Source: CBDESM01 sp965242485
GTDB taxonomy: Bacteria > Chloroflexota > Dehalococcoidia > Bin125
Direction of reading: 5' to 3'
NCBI GenBank assembly: GCA_965242485.1
Contig: CBDESM010000003.1
Location: forward strand, 806,001 to 870,000
DNA length: 64,000 nt
This document shows positions 19,639 through 28,485 of this stretch, one piece after another. Positions within the stretch are counted from its first letter, which is position 1. Each line of letters begins with the position of its first letter. The translations under genes and the position numbers were made by a program. The notes under the pieces are model-generated. The model ran no database searches and was not told the DNA's origin. It saw only the letters and a list, made by a program, of their open reading frames with translations.

Positions 19639-20607
19639 ATGAAGTTCGGCATCCCGATCGGGAATTTCGGCACGCTGGGCAAGTACGGCGATGCGGGCGA
19701 CGTGGTCGCCGTGGCGGAACGGGCGGAGCTGCTGGGCTACGACTCGGTCTGGGTGCATGACCATGTCTTCATGCCGGCGCTGATCGAGTCGCGCTATCCG
19801 TACAACGAGAGCGGCGTGGCCGGGTTCGCCTACCACCAGGACATCTACGACCCGATCTCGATGATGGCGGCGGTCGCGGTGCGGACGTCGCGGGTGCAGA
19901 TCGGGACGAGCGTGCTGATCGTGCCGTATCGCGATCCGCTGGTGCAGGCGCAGATGATCGCGACGCTGGACCAGCTGTCGGGCGGACGCGTCCTGCTCGG
20001 CATCGGCGTCGGCTGGATGGAGGAGGAGTTCGAGGCGCTGGGCATCGGCGAACAGTTCCCGGTGCGCGGCCGCGTCACCGATGAATGGATCGGGATCGCG
20101 CGCGAACTCTGGACCGCCGAGGGCCCGGTTTCATACGAGGGGCGCTACCGCTCGTTCCGCGATATGGGCGGGATCGCGAAGTGCGCGCAGCAGCCGCATG
20201 TGCCGATCTGGGTCGGCGGCAAGGGGCCGATCGCGGCGCGGCGAGTGGCGCGTTACGGGAACGGGTACCACACGATCTCGTCGACGCCGGAGGAGGTGGC
20301 TGCGGAGATCGCGCTGGTGCGCGAGGAATGCGAGAAGGCAGGGCGGGATTTCAACGAGATCGAAGTCTCGATGCTCGGCCCGATGGTGCTGCTCGACGGG
20401 GATCCGGAGCAGGTGCGCGGCTTCCCCGCGGTAGCTGGCGGCAGTCGCGACCAGATCATCGAGATGCTGGGGCGCTACGCCGATGCGGGCTTGGAACACG
20501 CGCTGACGCTGCCGGCCTATTCGGTGCCGAACTGGGACGTGCCCCCGGAGGTACAGTTCGAAGCGATGCAGCAACTGGCCGAGGATATCTTCCCGACGCT
20601 GCGCTAG
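19639..20607 (+). CDS. LLM-class oxidoreductase, second tandem paralogue
   Basis: 322 residues and clearly related to the preceding gene. Shared blocks include DSVWVHDH at ~35-42, ESRYPYN at ~50-56, a VLIVPYRDP block, and GIGVGWMEEEFEALG. Like its neighbour it is expected to be a TIM-barrel flavin- or F420-dependent oxidoreductase with an unknown small-molecule substrate. The strong sequence GGGAAGGAA precedes the ATG. The two genes look like an old tandem duplication, because the matching blocks are separated by much divergence. They may act on related substrates or form a heteromer. Confidence 0.85.
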   Translation: MKFGIPIGNFGTLGKYGDAGDVVAVAERAELLGYDSVWVHDHVFMPALIESRYPYNESGVAGFAYHQDIYDPISMMAAVAVRTSRVQIGTSVLIVPYRDPLVQAQMIATLDQLSGGRVLLGIGVGWMEEEFEALGIGEQFPVRGRVTDEWIGIARELWTAEGPVSYEGRYRSFRDMGGIAKCAQQPHVPIWVGGKGPIAARRVARYGNGYHTISSTPEEVAAEIALVREECEKAGRDFNEIEVSMLGPMVLLDGDPEQVRGFPAVAGGSRDQIIEMLGRYADAGLEHALTLPAYSVPNWDVPPEVQFEAMQQLAEDIFPTLR

Positions 20608-20793
20608 CGGGTTTGCTTGCCCTTTTTCGGGGCGCGCACTTTCAGCGTGCAGGGACTGTCCATTTGGCCGAGCGTCAACGGCGATGTTTAACTCGCCACG
20701 ATTATTGTTTTTCTGCTGACTTTGAATGTTGATTCCGCACATCGCCTTGCCTTGGAATGCCTAGACTCGGCGGCATCTGGCTAGGAGGGCGCG
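20608..20793. promoter_or_regulatory. Intergenic region with probable promoter of the BKACE gene
   Basis: A 186-base gap with an unusually AT-rich patch (about 20690-20735). TAGACT at 20762-20767 is a likely -10 box. The same hexamer lies before moxR. No good -35 at 16-18 bases was found. The resulting leader of about 20 bases carries AGGAGG just before the ATG at 20794. Confidence 0.4.
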
Positions 20794-21705
20794 ATGGCTG
20801 CACCGGTGATCATTGAGGCGGCGATTAATGGGGGGACTCCGAAGTCGCGGAATCCGAATTCGCCGCGGGCGGTGGAGGAGATCGCTGCGGATGCGGTGAG
20901 GTGCTTGGATGCGGGGGCGGCGATCGTGCACAACCACAACGATGATCCGGTGATCGGGTCGGATCGGGTGATGGGCGGATGGCACGATCCGCAGCCCTAC
21001 GTGGAGGCTTGGCGGGCGGTGCTGGATCAGCGGCCGGAGGCGATCCTGTATCCGACGATGGGATCGGGCGGGCCGGGGACGGAGATCGCGGTGCGGTATT
21101 CGCACATTCCGGCGCTGGCGGCGGCGGGCGTGCTGGGGCAGGGGCTGATCGATCCGGGCTGCGTGGCGCTGGGCGGGGCCGGGGCCGACGGGCTGCCCAA
21201 CGACAACGACCGGGTGTACATCAATACGTACCGGGACGCGCGGCACATGTTCGAGACCTGCAACCGTCTGGGGCGCGGGGCGTCGATCTCGATCTTCGAG
21301 CCGGGCTTTTTGCGGGTGGTGCTGGCCTACCACAAGCGGGGGCTGGTGCCGAAGGGGTCGCTGGTGAAGCTGTATTTCGGAGGCGACGGCGGGGAGCGGA
21401 ACCTGAGCTTCGGAATGCTGCCGAACGAGGCCTGCCTGGATGCGTACCTCTCGATGCTGGAGGGGACGGGACTGCCGTGGTCGGTCGCGGTCCTGGGCGG
21501 CGACGTCGTGGGCAGCGGATTCGCGCGGCTGGCGCTGGAGAAGGGCGGGCACGTGCGGGTCGGACTGGAGGATTACGCGGGGCCGCGGCAGCCGACCAAC
21601 GTGGAGCTGATGGAGGAGCTGACCTCGCTCTGCGCCGAAGTCGGGCGTCCGGTGGCGGACGCGGGCGAGGCGCGGGCGCTGCTGGGGCTGCCTTCCGCGC
21701 CGTAG
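20794..21705 (+). CDS. BKACE-family beta-keto acid cleavage enzyme (Kce/DUF849)
   Basis: 303 residues, typical for the DUF849 family. The N-terminus IIEAAINGG and the AAIVHNHNDD block put His46 and His48 where the family binds its catalytic zinc. A late Glu (GLED, residue 259) fits the conserved acidic residue. These enzymes condense a beta-keto acid with acetyl-CoA and split it into a CoA ester plus acetoacetate or a related product. The founding member cleaves 3-keto-5-aminohexanoate in lysine fermentation, but most members use other substrates, and no lysine-fermentation partners are present. The neighbours (two oxidoreductases, exporters) suggest catabolism of an environmental compound. 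Start supported by AGGAGG. Confidence 0.85.
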   Translation: MAAPVIIEAAINGGTPKSRNPNSPRAVEEIAADAVRCLDAGAAIVHNHNDDPVIGSDRVMGGWHDPQPYVEAWRAVLDQRPEAILYPTMGSGGPGTEIAVRYSHIPALAAAGVLGQGLIDPGCVALGGAGADGLPNDNDRVYINTYRDARHMFETCNRLGRGASISIFEPGFLRVVLAYHKRGLVPKGSLVKLYFGGDGGERNLSFGMLPNEACLDAYLSMLEGTGLPWSVAVLGGDVVGSGFARLALEKGGHVRVGLEDYAGPRQPTNVELMEELTSLCAEVGRPVADAGEARALLGLPSAP

Positions 21706-21754
21706 GGCGTAGCCTGCGGCTAACTGGGAACTCGCGAGACGGAGGGAGGCGGCG

Positions 21755-22285
21755 ATGCCGCGGATGAGCGCCGAGCTGATGAAGGATTTCCTGGAGCGGC
21801 CGATCACGGGGGTGATCGCGACGCTGCGGCGCGACGGGCGGCCCTACACGGTGCCGGTCTGGTGGCTCTGGGACGGCGAGGTCGACGACGACGCGCATGC
21901 GATGCGCAACCCGCCGCGGGGCGAGTTCTGGCTGACGGGGACGCTGTCGCGGGTCTGGTGCCGGCAGCTGCAGCACGACGGGCGGGCGTCGCTCTGCATC
22001 GAGTCGAACGCGCCGGCGTCGCACATCGGGGTGGACGGGGCTTGCGAGGCGCTGACGCTGCCGGAGTTCGACATCTGGCCGGTTTCGCGGCGGCTGGCGG
22101 AGAAGTACGTGGGGCGGGGGGATCCGGCCAACGCGGAGGCGGTGGAGGCGTTTTTCGCGAACATGCAGACGGAGCCGCGGATGCTGTTCCGGATGAAGCC
22201 CGAAGTGTGGCGGGCGATTGATCTGACGGTGTACCGGGGCAAGCGCGAGGACCGCGAGTTCCAGGAGCGCCAGCGGACCGGCTGA
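21755..22285 (+). CDS. Pyridoxamine 5'-phosphate oxidase-like split-barrel protein (FMN or F420 binding)
   Basis: 176 residues. The order ITGVIATLRRDGRPYTVPVWW near residues 17-37, followed by a WLTGT-LSR-W---L strand pair and a CIE-N/H-V-- block, is typical of PPOX-class proteins. Related proteins bind FMN or F420 as dimers and reduce small molecules or act in haem or toxin metabolism. The C-terminal half contains RMLFRMKPEVWRAID, which fits the family end. The start at 21755 has GGAGGGAGG just upstream; an in-frame ATG at 21764 is an alternative. It sits 49 bases after the BKACE gene and may share its transcript. The cofactor is an inference. Confidence 0.75.
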   Translation: MPRMSAELMKDFLERPITGVIATLRRDGRPYTVPVWWLWDGEVDDDAHAMRNPPRGEFWLTGTLSRVWCRQLQHDGRASLCIESNAPASHIGVDGACEALTLPEFDIWPVSRRLAEKYVGRGDPANAEAVEAFFANMQTEPRMLFRMKPEVWRAIDLTVYRGKREDREFQERQRTG

Positions 22286-22313
22286 GGCGGCGCGCCTTTC
22301 CGGATCTTTCGGC

Positions 22314-23687
22314 GTGAGCGGGCAGATCGACCCGCGCGAGGCGGCGCGGGAGGCGCGGCAGCGGGCGCGGGTGCTGGCGGCGCGTTCGCGCGCGGAGGCC
22401 GGGGCGGTCGAAGCGGCGGCGCCAGATCTCGCGGTGCCGCGGGCATCGCTGCTGCGGGATGCGCGCTTCCGGCGGCTCTGGGCGAGCGGGGCGATCATCG
22501 CGCTGCTGGGCTGGATCGACCTGCTGGTGCTGGCGCTGCTCGCGTACGACCTGACCGGATCGGTGACGTGGACGGGCGCGGCGCTGCTGGTGCGGTCGAT
22601 CCCGCGGATCCTGCTGGGCGCGCCGAGCGGGGCGCTGATCGATCACGTCGATCGGCGGCGGTTCTGGCTGCTAGTGCTGTGGGGATTGGGGCTGACCTAC
22701 GCGGCGTTGGCCGTCTTGGTGTTCGCGGTCGAGCTGCGGCTCTGGCACCTGCTGATCGCGATCTCGGTCGGCGCGGTTTTCTGGGCGCTGGAGTTCCCGG
22801 TGCGGCGGGCGCTGATTGCGGACGCGGCCGGGGCCGAGCGGGTCAACGCGGCCTACGGGATCGATTGGAGCACGGACGCGGCGGCGAGCATCGCGGCGCC
22901 GCTGATCGGCGGGGCGCTGCTGCAGTTCACGGGCGCGGAAGGGGCGTACACGGCGATCGCGGGGGCGTTCGCCGCGGCGATCCTGATCGCGGCCGGGCTG
23001 GGAGCGGGGGCGCAGGCGCCGACGACGGCGCGGGTCGGCGGGCTGCTGCCGGTGCTGCGGGCGACGGACGCGGAGACGAGGATCGGGCTCGCCTACGTGC
23101 GGAGGCGGCGGCTGTTCGTGGCGGTGCTGATCGTGGCGGCGGCGTTCAATTTGGCGCTGAACGGGTTCAACGCGGCGTTTCCGGAGATCGCGGAGCGGGA
23201 ATTGGAGGTGCGCGAGCTGCTGATCGGCGTCTTCTACGCGCTGGTGGGGGCGAGTTCGGTGATCGGCGGGCTGATTTTGTCGCGCTGGGCGACGTGGGCG
23301 TGGTCGGCGCGGCTGTACTGGTGCGGGGCGCTGGTGTTCATGGCGGGCGCGGCGGGAGCGGGCTTCGCGCCGGCCTACGCGGCGGCCGCGGCGATCGCCC
23401 TGGCGATGGGGCTGGGCTACGCCTGCGTGTTCGTGCTGCAGGCGTCGCTGCTGGCCGCGCCGACGCCGGCGATCCTGCGCGGGCGGGTGATGGGGGCGCT
23501 GTCGATGATGATCGGGACGGGGCCGTTGACGGGGCTGCAGATCGGGTTCTTCACGGCGGAGCTGGGGACGCGCTGGGGGCTGGCGGCGCTGACGCTGGAG
23601 GCGGCCGCGCTGATGCTGATCGCGGCGGCGGCGTTCCCGGTGATCCTGCGCCGGCTGCCGCCGGCAACGGCCGGGCCGCGGGCATAG
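22314..23687 (+). CDS. MFS transporter (MFS_3/EntS-like exporter), copy 1
   Basis: 457 residues with a cytoplasmic N-terminal arm of ~55 residues, then about 11-12 hydrophobic segments starting near 'LWASGAIIALLGW'. The motif GALIDHVDRRRFW after the second helix is the MFS loop motif A (G-x-x-x-D-x-x-x-R-R). EFPVRRALIAD and the DWSTD block are shared with the next gene. Such proteins are proton-driven exporters of small molecules or siderophores; the substrate is unknown. GTG start without a clear ribosome binding site, so the exact start is uncertain. The stop lies 9 bases before the second transporter. Confidence 0.8.
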   Translation: MSGQIDPREAAREARQRARVLAARSRAEAGAVEAAAPDLAVPRASLLRDARFRRLWASGAIIALLGWIDLLVLALLAYDLTGSVTWTGAALLVRSIPRILLGAPSGALIDHVDRRRFWLLVLWGLGLTYAALAVLVFAVELRLWHLLIAISVGAVFWALEFPVRRALIADAAGAERVNAAYGIDWSTDAAASIAAPLIGGALLQFTGAEGAYTAIAGAFAAAILIAAGLGAGAQAPTTARVGGLLPVLRATDAETRIGLAYVRRRRLFVAVLIVAAAFNLALNGFNAAFPEIAERELEVRELLIGVFYALVGASSVIGGLILSRWATWAWSARLYWCGALVFMAGAAGAGFAPAYAAAAAIALAMGLGYACVFVLQASLLAAPTPAILRGRVMGALSMMIGTGPLTGLQIGFFTAELGTRWGLAALTLEAAALMLIAAAAFPVILRRLPPATAGPRA

Positions 23688-23696
23688 GGCGGCCGC

Positions 23697-25040
23697 GTGC
23701 AGCGCCCGTTCCAGCCGCCGCTGGCTTCGCGGACCGCGCCGCAGCACGCCGCGCCGCCGCCCCCGCCGGGGCTGCCGCCGCGGCGGCCCTCGCTGCTGCG
23801 CAATCCGGCCTTCCAGCGGGTCTGGGCGGCGGGCGCGGTCACGGCGATGGTGCGCTGGCTCGACATGCTGGTGCTCTCGCTCTATGCCTACCAGCTGACC
23901 GGATCGGTCGGCGCGGTGGCTCTGGCGTTCCTGGTACGGATGTCGCCGCGGCTGCTGTTCGGGATGTTCGTGGGGGTGCTGGCGGACCGGGTCGACCGCA
24001 AGCGGCTGTGGGTGGGGACGCTGGCGGTGCTGGCGGCGATGTACGCGGGGCTGACGGCGCTGGTGGCGACGATCGAGATCGAGCTCTGGGAGCTGCTGCT
24101 GTTCATCTTCGTCGCGGGCATCTTCTGGTCGATCGAGTTCCCGACCCGGCGGGCGATGATCGCGGACGTGGCGGGGAGCGGCCAGATCGGCCGGGCGGTG
24201 GGGCTGGATTGGAGCACGGACAGCGCGCTGCGGATTCCGGGCCCGCTGATCGGCGCGGGCCTGCTGGAGTTCGTCGGGGCCGAGTGGGCCTACGGCTTCG
24301 CGGCCGTCGTCTTCGCCGCGGCGGCCCTGATCGCGTCGACGCTGCGCTACGAGCAGCCGCCACGGGCGGCGACGGACGAGCACGGGCTGCGCGCGGCGCT
24401 GCGTTCGACGCTGGCGGAGGTGGGCGCGGGGCTGGGCTACATCCGCCGGCGCAGCCTGCTGATGGGGACGCTGCTGGTGACGCTGGCGTTCAACCTGCTG
24501 TTTCCGGCCTACAACGCGGCGCTGCCGGAGATCGGGAAGCAGATCCTGGGCGTGGGCGAGTTCCAGATCGGCGTGATCGACGCGCTGGTCGGGGTCGGAT
24601 CGTTCGGCGGGGCGCTGGTGATCGCGGGCTGGTCTTCCTGGTCGTGGTCGGGGCGGATCTACTGGCTCGGAACGTTCTGGTTCATCCTCTGCGTGCTGGG
24701 GCTGTCGTTCTCGGAGCTGTACGCGCTGTCGGCGGGCTTGGCGCTGGCGATGGGGCTGGGATTCTCGGCCTTCGCGATCATGCAGACCTCGCTGCTGACG
24801 ACGCAGACGCCGGCGGCGATGCGCGGGCGGGTGCTGGGGGTGCTCTCGTTCGCGATCGGGCTGGGCCCGCTGACGGGCCTGCAGACGGGGCCGCTGACCG
24901 AGTTCCTGGGCATCCGCTGGGGGCTGGTCACGGTCGTGGCCGAGGCGGCGGCGCTGATGGTCCTGTCGGCGATCCTGTTCCCGATCATCGTGCGGCGGCT
25001 GTCGCCGTCGGCCGGCGATGAAGCGCGGGGCGCGGGCTGA
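23697..25040 (+). CDS. MFS transporter, tandem paralogue (copy 2)
   Basis: 447 residues. A ~30-residue Pro-rich N-terminal arm precedes LLRNPAFQRVWAAGA, after which the topology repeats that of the preceding gene. GVLADRVDRKRLW is the loop motif A, followed by EFPTRRAMIAD and LDWSTDSA. Identity to copy 1 is obvious along the whole length but far from complete, so this is an old duplication. Each protein is full length, so this is not a split transporter, though the pair could form a heterodimer. GTG start; AGGGCGG is a weak ribosome binding site. Confidence 0.8.
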   Translation: MQRPFQPPLASRTAPQHAAPPPPPGLPPRRPSLLRNPAFQRVWAAGAVTAMVRWLDMLVLSLYAYQLTGSVGAVALAFLVRMSPRLLFGMFVGVLADRVDRKRLWVGTLAVLAAMYAGLTALVATIEIELWELLLFIFVAGIFWSIEFPTRRAMIADVAGSGQIGRAVGLDWSTDSALRIPGPLIGAGLLEFVGAEWAYGFAAVVFAAAALIASTLRYEQPPRAATDEHGLRAALRSTLAEVGAGLGYIRRRSLLMGTLLVTLAFNLLFPAYNAALPEIGKQILGVGEFQIGVIDALVGVGSFGGALVIAGWSSWSWSGRIYWLGTFWFILCVLGLSFSELYALSAGLALAMGLGFSAFAIMQTSLLTTQTPAAMRGRVLGVLSFAIGLGPLTGLQTGPLTEFLGIRWGLVTVVAEAAALMVLSAILFPIIVRRLSPSAGDEARGAG

Positions 25041-25082
25041 CATACACTCAGCGGAGCCGCGCATGCGGCGGGGGAGCGCGAC

Positions 25083-25418
25083 GTGGCGACGATGCGCCGG
25101 CGGGCGGAGTTCAAGGCGGAGCTGCAGACGCTGCAAGGCGCGGCGCTGGGGGATTGCTACGCGACGGTGGAGATCGAGACGACGGCCGGCGCGGACGGGC
25201 CGAACCATAATTGGCGCGGGCGGCTGACGTCGCTGTCGAAGCCGGAGTACAACCTCTCGGGCGCGTACGTGCTGCGCCCGCCGGAAGGCGGGGAGCTGCG
25301 GATCGAGGTGATCGACGGCGCGGCCGGGCGGCTGGGCGTGACCAGCGACGAGTACGCATTCCGCGGGCAGGGCGAACCGCCCGCGCCGTCGCGCCGGAAG
25401 AACAGGCGGGCGCGATGA
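25083..25418 (+). CDS. Small protein of unknown function upstream of proA
   Basis: 111 residues, beginning at a GTG with GGGGAG upstream. The middle (VEIETTAGADGPNHNW, WRGRLTSLSKPEYNLSG) reads as a compact beta-rich fold, and the C-terminus is basic (RRKNRR). No signal peptide or membrane segment. Not recognised. Its stop overlaps the proA start as ATGA, so the two are translationally coupled. TACACT just upstream (about 25044) may be the -10 box of the operon that continues to 29962. Confidence 0.55.
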   Translation: MATMRRRAEFKAELQTLQGAALGDCYATVEIETTAGADGPNHNWRGRLTSLSKPEYNLSGAYVLRPPEGGELRIEVIDGAAGRLGVTSDEYAFRGQGEPPAPSRRKNRRAR

Positions 25419-26713
25419 CGACGGCATCGGCATCGGCCGGGGCGGGAAGCGCGGCGGCGGAGCTGCGGGCGCAGGTCGCGGCGGCGGCGGCATGCGGGCC
25501 GGCGATGGCGGCCGCGTCGACGGCGCAGAAGAACGAGGCGCTGCACGGGGCCGCTTCGCTGCTGCGCGAGCGCTCGGACGAGATCGCGGAGATCAACGCG
25601 GCGGACGTGCGCGGGGCGGAGGGGAAGATTTCGGAGGCGATGATCGACCGGCTGCAGCTGACCCCGGAGCGTATCTCGGCGCTGGCCGATTCGGTCGACG
25701 AGCTGGCGTTCCTGCCGGATCCGGTCGGCGAGGTGATCGAGGAGCGCGAGGCGGGGAACGGGCTGCGGATCGCGCGGACGCGGGTGCCGCTGGGGGTGAT
25801 CGCGTCGATCTACGAAAGCCGGCCCAACGTGACGGTGGACATCGCCGGGATCTGCCTGAAGGCGGGGAACTGCGTGGTGCTGCGCGGCGGGCGGGAGGCG
25901 GCGGGGAGCAACGCCGTACTGGCGGGGATCATGCGGGAGGCACTGGCGCGGGCGGGGCTGCCGGGGGACGCTTGCCAGCTGGTGCGGAACCAGGACCGGG
26001 CGCTGGTGGGCGAGCTGCTGGCAATGCAGGAGCTGATCGATCTGATGGTGCCGCGCGGGGGCAAGGCGCTGATCGAGCGGGTGCGGGATCAGGCGGCGAT
26101 GCCGGTGGTCGCGGGCGGGGTCGGCATCTGCCACACCTACGTGGACGCGGATGCGGACCTCGGGATGGCGCTGGAGATCGTGCACAACGCGAAGACGCGG
26201 CGGGTCTCGATCTGCAACGCGCTGGACGTGCTGCTGGTGCACGAGCGGGCGGCGGGGGCGCTGCTGCCCGAGCTGGCGCGGCGCTGGGCGGATGCCGGCG
26301 TCGAGATCCGCGCGGATGCCGGCGCGCTGCGCATGCTCGACGGGAGCCCGGGCGCGATCCTGGCGGCGCAGGCGGAAGACTTCGACACCGAATTCTTGGC
26401 GATGCGCGCGGCGGTGCGGGTGGTGCCCGATGCGGAGGCGGCGCTGGCGCACATCGCGGAGCACGGGTCGGGGCATTCGGAGGCGATCGTGACCTCCGAC
26501 GCGGAGCTGGCGGAGCGGTTCCTGCGCGAAGTGGACGCGGCGGCGGTATACGTGAACGCGTCGACGCAGTTCACGGACGGGGGCGAGTTCGGGCTGGGCT
26601 GCGAGGTGGGGATCAGCACCGGGAAGCTGCACGCGCGCGGGCCGATGGGCCTGCGGGAGCTGACGTCGTACAAGTGGGTCGTCCGCGGGGACGGCCAGAC
26701 GCGGCCGCTCTGA
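25415..26713 (+). CDS. proA: Glutamate-5-semialdehyde dehydrogenase (gamma-glutamyl phosphate reductase)
   Basis: 432 residues, normal for ProA. It reduces gamma-glutamyl phosphate with NADPH to glutamate semialdehyde, the second step of proline synthesis. Family blocks are clear: VPLGVIASIYESRPNVTVD, CVVLRGGREA--SN, and the catalytic Cys267 in SICNALDVLL, where the family has CNA-E-LLVH. LGCEVGISTGKLHARGPMGL and LTSYKW close the protein. The ATG at 25415 was chosen over the longer open frame because it overlaps the preceding stop (ATGA) and the upstream residues belong to the other gene. ProB, the usual neighbour, is not in the window. Confidence 0.95.
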   Translation: MTTASASAGAGSAAAELRAQVAAAAACGPAMAAASTAQKNEALHGAASLLRERSDEIAEINAADVRGAEGKISEAMIDRLQLTPERISALADSVDELAFLPDPVGEVIEEREAGNGLRIARTRVPLGVIASIYESRPNVTVDIAGICLKAGNCVVLRGGREAAGSNAVLAGIMREALARAGLPGDACQLVRNQDRALVGELLAMQELIDLMVPRGGKALIERVRDQAAMPVVAGGVGICHTYVDADADLGMALEIVHNAKTRRVSICNALDVLLVHERAAGALLPELARRWADAGVEIRADAGALRMLDGSPGAILAAQAEDFDTEFLAMRAAVRVVPDAEAALAHIAEHGSGHSEAIVTSDAELAERFLREVDAAAVYVNASTQFTDGGEFGLGCEVGISTGKLHARGPMGLRELTSYKWVVRGDGQTRPL

Positions 26714-26732
26714 GCGGGAAGCGAGGGAGCAG

Positions 26733-27716
26733 ATGAGCACGACGGAAACGGGCGCATCCGCGTCCGGGATGACGGAAGCGGCGCGCGAGTTCCTCGACGG
26801 GCTGAACGAGCAGCAGCGGGGGCGGGCGGCGTACGACTACCTCGATGCCGAGCGCATCTTCTGGTATTACCCGCCGGCGAACCGGCACGGGCTGCCGCTG
26901 CGGGATATGACGGAGCCGCAGCGGGAGGCGGCGCTGGCGCTGCTGCGGAGCGGGCTGACGGAGCGCGCCTACGAGCAGGCGCGGGGGATCATCGATCTGG
27001 AGACGACGCTGGGCGAGATCGAGCGCGACGCGGAGGCGCGCAGCTTCGTCCGCGACCCGGAGCTCTACTACTGGACCGTGTTCGGCGATCCGGGGCAGGC
27101 GGAGTCGCCTTGGGGCTGGCGGGTCGAGGGGCATCACGTCTCGCTGCACTTCAGCCTCTGGGACGACCGCTTCATCTCGGTGACCCCGTTCTTCTTCGGG
27201 GCGAATCCGGCCGAGGTGCGGCAGGGTCCCAAACGGGGGCTGCGGCTGCTGGACGACCGCGAGACGCTGGCCTACGAGCTGATGCGGAGCTTGGACGGGG
27301 CGCAGCGGGAGACGGCGACGATCTACCCCGAAGCGCCGTGGGACATCATCACCTTCAACTCGTCGCGGGCCTCGCTGCCGCCGGAGGAAGGGCTGGCCGC
27401 GTCGGAGCTGGCGGCGCCGCAGCGGGAATTGCTGCGCCAGCTGATGGGCGTCTACGTCGATCAGGTGCGGCCGGACATGGCGGCGGAGAGGTGGCGGCGG
27501 ATCGAGGCGGACCTCGGCCGGCTGCATTGGGCCTGGGCCGGGCCGCTGGATCCGGCCGAGCCGCACTACTACCGCATCCACGGGGGCAACTTCGTGGTCG
27601 AGTTCGACAACCGGCAGAACAAGGCGAACCACATCCACTCGGTCTGGCGGGACGTCGGGAACGATTTCGCCAACGACGTGCTCGGCAGGCACCTGCTGCT
27701 GTTCCACGTGCTGTAG
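26733..27716 (+). CDS. DUF3500 domain protein
   Basis: 327 residues covering almost the whole DUF3500 fold: FLDGLNEQQRGRAAY near the start, WYYPPANRHGLPLRDM, then GHHVSLHFS with a TPFFFGANPA block, and the C-terminal HYYRIHGGNFVVEFDN followed by NHIHSVWRD. These His-rich motifs resemble a metal-binding site, but the family's activity is not established. No signal peptide. It lies 19 bases after proA, with GCGAGGGAGC before the ATG. It is followed 11 bases later by another short gene, so it belongs to the same operon. Confidence 0.85.
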   Translation: MSTTETGASASGMTEAAREFLDGLNEQQRGRAAYDYLDAERIFWYYPPANRHGLPLRDMTEPQREAALALLRSGLTERAYEQARGIIDLETTLGEIERDAEARSFVRDPELYYWTVFGDPGQAESPWGWRVEGHHVSLHFSLWDDRFISVTPFFFGANPAEVRQGPKRGLRLLDDRETLAYELMRSLDGAQRETATIYPEAPWDIITFNSSRASLPPEEGLAASELAAPQRELLRQLMGVYVDQVRPDMAAERWRRIEADLGRLHWAWAGPLDPAEPHYYRIHGGNFVVEFDNRQNKANHIHSVWRDVGNDFANDVLGRHLLLFHVL

Positions 27717-27727
27717 CGGGGCGGAAG

Positions 27728-28051
27728 ATGTTCCATTACGAGCGCGAGTCGCGGACGCCGCAGTCGGAGTGCTACGTGGTCGAGAACGAGCGCGGGGCGC
27801 GGGCGCGGCTGGACGCGCATTTCGCCCCGCCGCTGGTCTACGCGACGCTGTGCGTGCCGGCGGACTGGTCGGACGAGGACATCCACGACCTGATCGCGGA
27901 CGCGGACGACCGGATCGCGCGGACGGCAGACGCGGCGCGGGAGGACCTGATCGTGACGGTCTGGCGCGGGGCCGAGGTCGGCGTGTTCTCGCTCGAGGAG
28001 GCCGTGGGCGAGACCTTCGGCGCGGGCGGCGCCGCGAACGGGCAATCGTGA
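27728..28051 (+). CDS. Hypothetical protein (107 aa) in the proA-HAD operon
   Basis: Starts MFHYERESRTPQSECYVVEN and continues with an alternating polar/hydrophobic pattern typical of a small alpha/beta protein. An acidic helix (WSDEDIHDLIADADDRIART) sits in the middle. No membrane segment, no known motif. The ATG has GCGGAAG upstream. The stop overlaps the GTG of the next gene (GTGA). Conservation of such a tightly packed order would be the best clue to function. Confidence 0.55.
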   Translation: MFHYERESRTPQSECYVVENERGARARLDAHFAPPLVYATLCVPADWSDEDIHDLIADADDRIARTADAAREDLIVTVWRGAEVGVFSLEEAVGETFGAGGAANGQS

Positions 28052-28485
28052 CCGAGCGCGGGCGAATCGACGAGGGCGGGGCCGCGCCGCCGGCCGAGGC
28101 GGGCGACGACTCGTTCTTCCAGAGCCTGTTCGACGGCAACGTCCACGAGGTGCTGCCGGCGGAGGAAATCCCGGAGTTCCAGGAGTTCATCCGCGACGAG
28201 GCGCTGATGCGGCGGCGCTTCGCCGTTTCGTTCCGGGTCGAGTGCCGCTGCCTGGCCTGGATCGGCTACTCGCTCGCGAACGTGACCACGCACGACGAGG
28301 GGATCGAGTTCACCGCGCGGCCGACGCGGACGTTCGTGCCCGATCACGAGCCCGACGTCGAGCATCCCGAGGGCGCGACCGAGGATCCGCCGGAGCAGTT
28401 CGCCGATTGGCCGATCTGGCCGCTGGAGATCTACCAGGACGAGATGGAAGAGGAGTGGGGCGGGCGGGAGGACGGGGAGGAATGA
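28048..28485 (+). CDS. Hypothetical protein (145 aa), acidic C-terminus
   Basis: Begins at the GTG that overlaps the previous stop. Contains SFFQSLFDGNVHEVLPAEE, FAVSFRVECRCLAWIGYSLANV and a Trp/Pro-rich stretch (FADWPIWPLEIYQDEM) before an acidic tail. No recognised domain. The paired cysteines (ECRC) are not in an obvious metal site. Its stop overlaps the start of the first HAD gene (ATGA), so four consecutive genes here are joined by overlaps or very short gaps. Confidence 0.55.
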   Translation: MTERGRIDEGGAAPPAEAGDDSFFQSLFDGNVHEVLPAEEIPEFQEFIRDEALMRRRFAVSFRVECRCLAWIGYSLANVTTHDEGIEFTARPTRTFVPDHEPDVEHPEGATEDPPEQFADWPIWPLEIYQDEMEEEWGGREDGEE

